A stretch of 64,000 bases of DNA. It comes from Delphinus delphis (Eukaryota; Chordata; Mammalia; Artiodactyla; Delphinidae). Below, piece after piece: positions 58,101 to 64,000 of the stretch. Positions within the stretch are counted from its first letter, which is position 1. Every line of letters begins with the position of its first letter. The notes below the pieces were generated by a model. It searched no databases and was not told where the DNA came from. It worked only from the letters and a program-made list of their open reading frames with translations. A program made the translations under genes and the position numbers. The stretch spans positions 64,913,746 to 64,977,745 of the forward strand of contig NC_082689.1 in assembly GCF_949987515.2 (NCBI RefSeq), read 5' to 3'.

Positions 58101-58279
58101 GGGGTTTCCCTGGTGGCGCAGTGGTTGAGAGTCCACCTGCCGATGCAGGGGACACGGGTTTGTGCCCTGGTCCGGGAAGATCCCACATGCCACGGAGCCG
58201 CTGGGCTCTGAGCCTGCGCATCCAGAGCCTGTGCTCCGCAACGGGAGAGGCCACAGCAGTGAGAGGCCCACGTACCACA

Positions 58280-58302
<23 letters not shown>
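58101..58302 (+). mobile_element. CHR-type SINE with small internal deletion
   Basis: Plus-strand copy with box A and B regions and about 22 uninterrupted A. It lacks the roughly 15 bp that hold the 'gtgagccatggccg' part in all the other copies (ctgggctctgagcctg here). Flanks aaaaagaaa on both sides are a possible duplication. Confidence 0.88.
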
Positions 58303-58311
<9 letters not shown>

Positions 58312-58384
58312 ACTCCATATATGAATTATATGGATAAGAAGAAAGCAATCGCTATTCAAACTGTGCTTAATATCACTTTTATAT

Positions 58385-58862
58385 ATACCACTTTATTGAG
58401 GCATATTTTACATATCATAAAATTTGCTCATTCCAAGTGTACAATTCAATGATTTTTTTTTTAGTAAATTTCCCAATTTGTAGAACTATCACCATTTAGA
58501 ATTTTAAGAACATTCCCCCTCATCCCAATAAAGTCCTTCATGTTCATTTACTGTTAATCCTGTTCCCCTCAACCTCCACCCTAGGCAACCAGTAATCTTC
58601 TTTCTGTCTCTATAGATTTTTCTTTGCTGGACATTTTGTATAAATAAAACCGCACAATATGTGATCTCTTGTGTTTGCCTGCTTCACTTAGCATAATGGT
58701 TTTGAGGTTTATCCATATATTACAGCATGTATCTGTAATTCATTCTTTTTTCATTCCTAAATAATGTTCCATTGTGTGGATATACCACATTTGTCTATCC
58801 ATTCACCAGTTGCTGGACATTTAGGTTGTTTCCAATTTTTGGCTCTTTTGAATAATACCACC
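58385..58862 (-). mobile_element. Old L1M 3'UTR, minus strand
   Basis: Plus strand 'ctttattgaggcatattttacatatcataaaatttgctc', 'aagtgtacaattcaatg', 'aggcaaccagtaatcttctttctgtctctatagattt' and 'atgttccattgtgtggatataccacatttgtctatccattcacc' are antisense L1M 3' sequence in order. Confidence 0.8.
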
Positions 58863-60039
58863 AAGACCATTTGTGTGTTTTGGTAAGTTTTACAAAGAAA
58901 CACTTTAATTCTCAATATTTCTAATGCTTTAAATTACAGTTTACTGAACACATATATGTTTCATTAATATCTGCATGCATTTATAATTAATAGTAGGAGA
59001 TTTTAGAATATTTTGATAAAAATGTTATAGATTGTGGAACATTTGTAAATTTTCCCATTGATCATTAAGATTGCTATGTATGATTTAGCTTGAATGGCCA
59101 TGTTTATGGTCCCACACTACCATGCAAAGTGAGGTCTGTCCGTACACTCACAAAAGATTAATAGGGTCACTCAAAAATACACTAGTTGCCTAGGGTGATG
59201 AGCTTATAGATCACTTTTCTAATCTTCTCAATATTTTATTCTTTTTACAATTAAAAATTAAAATGTAAAAATAAATTATGTGGGTAAAATTCCTATGATT
59301 TCATTGTATCTGAATACAGGGATATAACTCATAGTACTTTTATTCATAGCAGCATAATTGAAATCATGTTTTGTCTTTAAAAAAATGAAGGCAGGATAAA
59401 AGAGAGAGAGAGGGAGAGGCTGACTGACTGACTTATGATCAGTGCACAAGAATTAGGACAGAAGAAGGAAGGAAGGTGGATGTTAGAGAAACAATAAGAA
59501 TGCCATGAGAATGTCCTGTAGTAGAACGAAGCTGTGTGTGAAGTAAAGGGTCTGAGGAGGTGGTGCACCTGAAGCAGTGATACTAAGTCCTCACCCTTAG
59601 AACCTATACTGGTTTCTGAACTGATGGAACATTCTACTTCCTTTCCAAAGGCAAGGTCAGACCAAAGAAACCTGAGTGACAATTGTAACCTGTTGCTGTT
59701 ACTATAATTTGATCAAGTCCAAAAATGCAAATATGTTTATATGTCTGATAACATTCAAGGCATCCTCAATATGACTATGTCTCCAAATAACCTTCTAGGT
59801 TCATGCTGAGATGGTATTGAATAATTTCCTTTGAAGAGGCAATAGTATTAGTCCAGGCTCTGCAAGTGACAATACAATGTACACTGTGTGTTTGTCATTA
59901 AGAGCATGGAATGTGTGTTACATCTGCATGACAGGACAGGAACATTACAATATGGGCTAGGGGTACCCTGGCTGGTCCCAAAGCAGTAGTATGTTTTAAG
60001 GAACAAAAATCATGTATGTGTTACTTGACATAACTCTAT
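58863..60039. other. Unassigned sequence
   Basis: Includes a short (GA)n run at about 59400-59416. No gene or clear repeat recognised. Confidence 0.45.
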
Positions 60040-60077
60040 AAACATCTGTAATAATAATAAACATCTGTAATAATAAT
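60040..60077. repeat. 19-bp tandem duplication
   Basis: Two adjacent copies of aaacatctgtaataataat. Confidence 0.88.
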
Positions 60078-61549
60078 AGTGCTTATGAAAATACTTAAAT
60101 GATTTTTAAATTGAATTTAACATTATCCATATCTATATAATATAATTAAGGTGCCATGATAAAATTGGAGACTTTCTTAATCATTTGTTTTACTACAACC
60201 TACACTGACTGTGGAGGTAGTTAAGGGTACAAAATTATTGTCCCTTATAATATTTGTTGAAACATCGCTATGGTCTAAAATTCAAGTTTTACTTGAAATG
60301 AGCCTTGATAGTCCAAATAAAAAACACAGGGTAAAGTTGAGTATAAATTGTTTTTATATTTTAAAATATGGTTAAATGATCAAAGTTGCTATAGCAACTT
60401 TCAACTTTCTAAACCTTTGGAAGACTAATAACAATTTATTATTTTAGGATTCATATGAGAATTTTAGTATTAGTCACCAAAGAGAATTGGTGTTCATGGT
60501 GATGAAAACCTACTCCCTGGATGTGGAGAGGTGTGAAATTTGTATAATTCTAGACATGTCTGTACTAATTGCAAAAATCCCAGAAGAATGTATTTTCTCA
60601 CATCTCTGCAGGGTGTTTCTTAAACCTATTACTTTAGGAAGTTAAATACTGGCAGATGAAAACCTCAGCAGTTCAGTTATTACCTAAATTGTGTTATAAT
60701 TTGAATTTTGTTCATTTTAAATTGAGTGAACATTAACAGCGTAAAAGAGGTTTGGTATGGAAGGTAAGAATGTAAAAAGATAAGGAACTGGCAGGAAATG
60801 GAGACCTTATAAATGGTTTAGTGGTTTAGTCTTTTTGTATAACAGTGAATTGTAAACTGCAAATGATACTTAACTACTTTTTCCAATTAGTTCTCCATAA
60901 AATTAGGTGTGAAAGCCCACCTCCTTGACTCCTGTAGGTACCATTTCAGAAACAGCTTAGTTTTAAAACTTCATTTTTCCAAGGCCAAAAAACCCCTAAA
61001 AACCTAGAAAGTTTAACTTATGAAATCAGCCCATAAATCCCAGAAAACGTGTTTCAAGTTCTAGAGAACATAATCAACATTTTTGTTTCTATGGGAGACA
61101 TTATTTCATAAAATCACTTTTCTAGAAACAAGTACCCCACCTACACCTCTCTCTCTACCAACTGGCAGAAAGAGATTCAAGACAACCTGAGGCTTGGAAC
61201 GTTCTGAGGGGCCAGGCAGGAAAGGAGTAGAAGTGGTCTCTTGTTGCTGCAGTGCCCAAGGCCTGGAAATCATGTGCTGGAATAATTCAGCTACAGCAGA
61301 ATCTCAGCTGCCAGAACTTCCAAAAATACATTTGGGGTGAGAATCTTGTACAAGTGGCAATTGTTAGTAATGATGTCAATGACAACAGAGGTGGTGCCCT
61401 GTATCTTTAAAATTTTTCATTTTTCATTTTATCCTCATAACAATTTGAGAGCACTAACTCCATTTAATAAAATAATCATAACTAAACTTTATTGCATGCT
61501 ATTTTGTCTGCATATATGGCTGCCCACATTTTCTCCCATCCTTGTATGA
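60078..61549. other. Unassigned sequence
   Basis: No gene or clear repeat recognised. Confidence 0.45.
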
Positions 61550-62075
61550 GCATGACATTCCTCTTATCAAGAGGCCAAGTCTATTTCCCTTTTCCTCAGT
61601 GACTTGCATTGATTGATCAAATGCAGCAGAAGTAAAGCTGTGCCAGGTCGGGCTTAGTCCTTATAATGTTTGGATCTTTCTGTTTTTAGTTTCTTGGAAC
61701 CCAGCTGCCATGCTGTTTAGAAGTCCCAGATATCTTGCTAGAGAGAGACAGATCATGTGAAAAAGCAATGGAGGATAAGACATCACATGAGGGATAGGCA
61801 ATATGGAAGAGAGGCCATATGGAGAAGAGTCAGGCAAGCCATCTGACTGTCAGTACCAACACCCGAGACATGAGAGAGGGCTTCTGGGACCTTCCAGCTC
61901 AGCTCATTCACCAGCTGAGTGCAACTGCATGAGCAAACCCAGGTCAGATGACACATGCAGTATAGAAAAACTGCCCAGCCAACCTCAGCATCTTGAAAAG
62001 TGTTAAATCGTTGTTGTTTAAAACTATTAAATTTGGGGGTGGTTTGTTACACAGCAATAGAAAACTGATAAGTGT
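61550..62075 (+). mobile_element. Old LTR-like repeat, family not assigned
   Basis: Ends 'ttgttgtttaaaactattaaatttgggggtggtttgttacacagcaatagaaaactgataa', a widespread mammalian LTR-type terminus. The preceding 'ccagctcagctcattcaccagctgagtgcaactgcatgagcaaaccc' fits the same element. No coding region. Confidence 0.55.
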
Positions 62076-62345
62076 GCTTACACATTTGAAGCTTCCTGTG
62101 TTAATGCATTTAATCTACATAGTTCAGTGGGGAGGTAATGGTATTGTTCTCATGGTGTAGATGATCAAATGAAGTATACTGAGGCTAAATGATTTTCCCA
62201 AAATCACACTGCTAACTAGTGGAGGCTGAGAACAAAGTATGATCTTGTGATCATGTCCTACCTCTTATTTGAGAACACTGAGGCTCTGAGAAGTGAAGTA
62301 GCTCACTGCGGGATCACATCTCAAGTTTGTGCATTCCAAAGCAAG
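62076..62345 (-). mobile_element. MIR SINE, minus strand (diverged)
   Basis: 'gtgttaatgcatttaatctacatag', 'tagatgatcaaatgaagtatactgaggctaaatgattttcccaaaatcacactgctaactagtgg' match antisense MIR. Confidence 0.65.
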
Positions 62346-63153
62346 TACTATTTTGGGGTGTAATAATGTGGTTCAGCACAGCTGAAGCTTAGAATTCATG
62401 GGTAAAATTTTCAGAAGATAAGAGTAAAAGGTAAGTTGAGGCTACATTGTGAAAGGCCCATACATAATATTTTAACCTCTGGTCCAGTCATTCCCAAACC
62501 TTAGTCAGTAATGGAATTTTGACCAATCCATGACAAATGACCAAAAAAGAAAAAAATGCCAAAAAGCATAATATAGTCAGTGCATGACTTATTCAGATTG
62601 CCAACTCACTTTTTCCCCCTTGCAAGTGTAAGCAGCTCTTTGCAGGAAACTGCCCTCAGCAGGAAACCCCCTTTTTTTGTCAATTTAGCAAAGCTATATT
62701 GTAACTTACTTTAAATCAGGTGTCCCCATGCTCTACTCATCTCTAGTCCTAGCACACCTATCAAATCTTTTGATCACACAATACTTTGGCTAACCTGTTG
62801 ATTCTTTCTGTAGATCAAAGAGGTAGAAATGAAGAATAAGTAATTAACAGATGACCAGATCTCTTCCATAGCTTCCCATTCAGTAATCTTGGGAACAAAC
62901 TGTGTGAATGAGATAGCATCTAAAGAAAGATCACAAGGAGTCAGACAAGCCTCCGTGCAGTAGTGGATGGCAATGACTCTGACCCCCTTTCTCAATGATT
63001 AACTGAGAATACTTCCCTTTTGCCTTTGAAAAACTTTCATGGGTAAGCAGAACCTTCTTTGGATTTAGTTTTTTGCAGACACTGAGTTCACCATCTCCCC
63101 ACATTGCTGGCATTCTGATTAAAAGCAACTTTCCTTTCTACCAACAACTGCCT
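62346..63153. other. Unassigned sequence
   Basis: No gene or clear repeat recognised. Confidence 0.45.
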
Positions 63154-63170
63154 CTCGGGTATTGATTTTT

Positions 63171-63375
63171 TTTTTTTTTTTTTTGCGGTACATGGGCCTG
63201 TCATTGTTGTGGCCTCTCCCGTTGCGGAGCACAGGCTCCGGACGCGCAGGCTCAGCGGCCATGGCTCACGGGCTTAGCCGCTCCGCAGCATGTGGGATCT
63301 TCCCGGACCGGGGCACGAACCCGTGTCCCCTGCATCGGCAGGCGGACTCCCAACCACTGCGCCACCAGGGAAGCC
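63171..63375 (-). mobile_element. CHR-type tRNA-derived SINE
   Basis: Minus-strand full copy. The phrase ctcgggtattgattttt occurs at 63154-63170 and again at 63376-63392, a perfect duplication whose end merges with the T run of the tail. Confidence 0.92.
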
Positions 63376-63392
63376 CTCGGGTATTGATTTTT

Positions 63393-64000
63393 GAGCAGCA
63401 AGCAGCTGGACTTGAGTTCAGTAACACAAGGACTCTCCCTTCATTTACAATGATGTTCTTCCTAAATTTTAAAAATACATTTTGTAAAATAATGGAGAGA
63501 ACAGAGAGTTGTAGGTTTTTTTTTAAGTTACTACCTGGCAAAATAATATATAATGTATATACATATACATGTATGCATGTGTGTGTGTGTAAATAGATAT
63601 AAATACATATTTTTTCACTGTCTTAAGAAATCTAAAAATCTAGGAGGTTCAACTGCAGACAGGGAACTCTGAAAGCTAACATGATAAAATTTTTTAACAC
63701 TCAAGCTTAATTAATTATTATATTAAGAATAATTAAATATATGAATATTTGTGTTTAAAATTGTACACTAATAATAACTCACAATTTAGCTTTCTTTCAT
63801 GCACTACTCATTCTTTTATGGTCATATCCCTGCCTATTCATGACTATTTGCAGACTGGGAACAAAGAAAGAGAGATTAAAAAAAAAAATCTAAGCATCAT
63901 TTTTAGCTCTTCTAAGCATCCTTGATTATACCAAGAGTGGTGCTGAGTGCCTATTCTGTTCTGTGAATGTATATAATAATTGCTCAGTTATTGATTGAAT
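63393..64000. other. Unassigned AT-rich sequence at the window end
   Basis: Has a short (TG)n run near 63578-63590. No gene recognised. Confidence 0.45.

Noticed and set aside
1..64000. A new multi-gene system
   Set aside because: All long frames belong to known transposon families. No cluster of host or unknown genes is visible.

Overview
The window is mammalian nuclear DNA and almost certainly comes from a cetacean. The clearest sign is about eight copies of a tRNA-derived SINE of the cetartiodactyl CHR type. Its 3' half and its 'gcggtacgcgggcc' end are characteristic of whales and dolphins. With them are eutherian-wide repeats (L2, MIR, MLT1/MaLR LTRs, Tigger1, old L1M) and several layers of younger L1. 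I find no host protein-coding exon, rRNA gene, functional tRNA gene or CRISPR array. Every long open frame belongs to a transposon, mainly L1.

Left end (1-7144): a full-length L1 on the plus strand with a GC/CpG-rich 5'UTR, an open ORF1 (301 codons), an open ORF2 (1272 codons), a 3'UTR with a G-rich tract, and AATAAA. It is bounded by a perfect 15-bp target-site duplication. The duplication closes after a SECOND poly(A) tract about 215 bp past the first, so the insertion carries a ~200-bp 3' transduction. Despite the open frames, ORF2 has an Asp where the RT motif QGCPLSP normally has Gly.

7175-14640: an MLT1 solo LTR split by a CHR SINE, a second CHR SINE, an L2 split by a probable solo ERV LTR, a clean 5'-truncated L1 on the minus strand, and a near full-length dead Tigger1 transposon with TA target duplications.

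14641-38200: mostly non-coding sequence with old repeats. These include 5'-truncated L1 tails, an ORF1-only L1 fragment, a long decayed L1M (about 33.4-35.2 kb), MaLR LTRs, a TA-flanked unassigned element inside an old L1, and several short tandem duplications.

38211-43283: a nearly complete but broken L1 on the minus strand, with a short alternative 3' end and a 5' end inside the 5'UTR, followed by an inverted pair of older CHR-type SINEs.

43741-64000: mostly unique sequence with CHR SINEs at 45.1, 53.3, 57.5, 58.1 and 63.2 kb, L2, MIR and L1M pieces. A twin-primed (partly inverted) L1 tail lies at 47.7 kb, and a repeat-poor block at about 53.8-57.06 kb. I see no operon-like or multi-gene system. 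The L1 proteins act together as an autonomous retrotransposition unit, and the SINEs depend on that machinery in trans.
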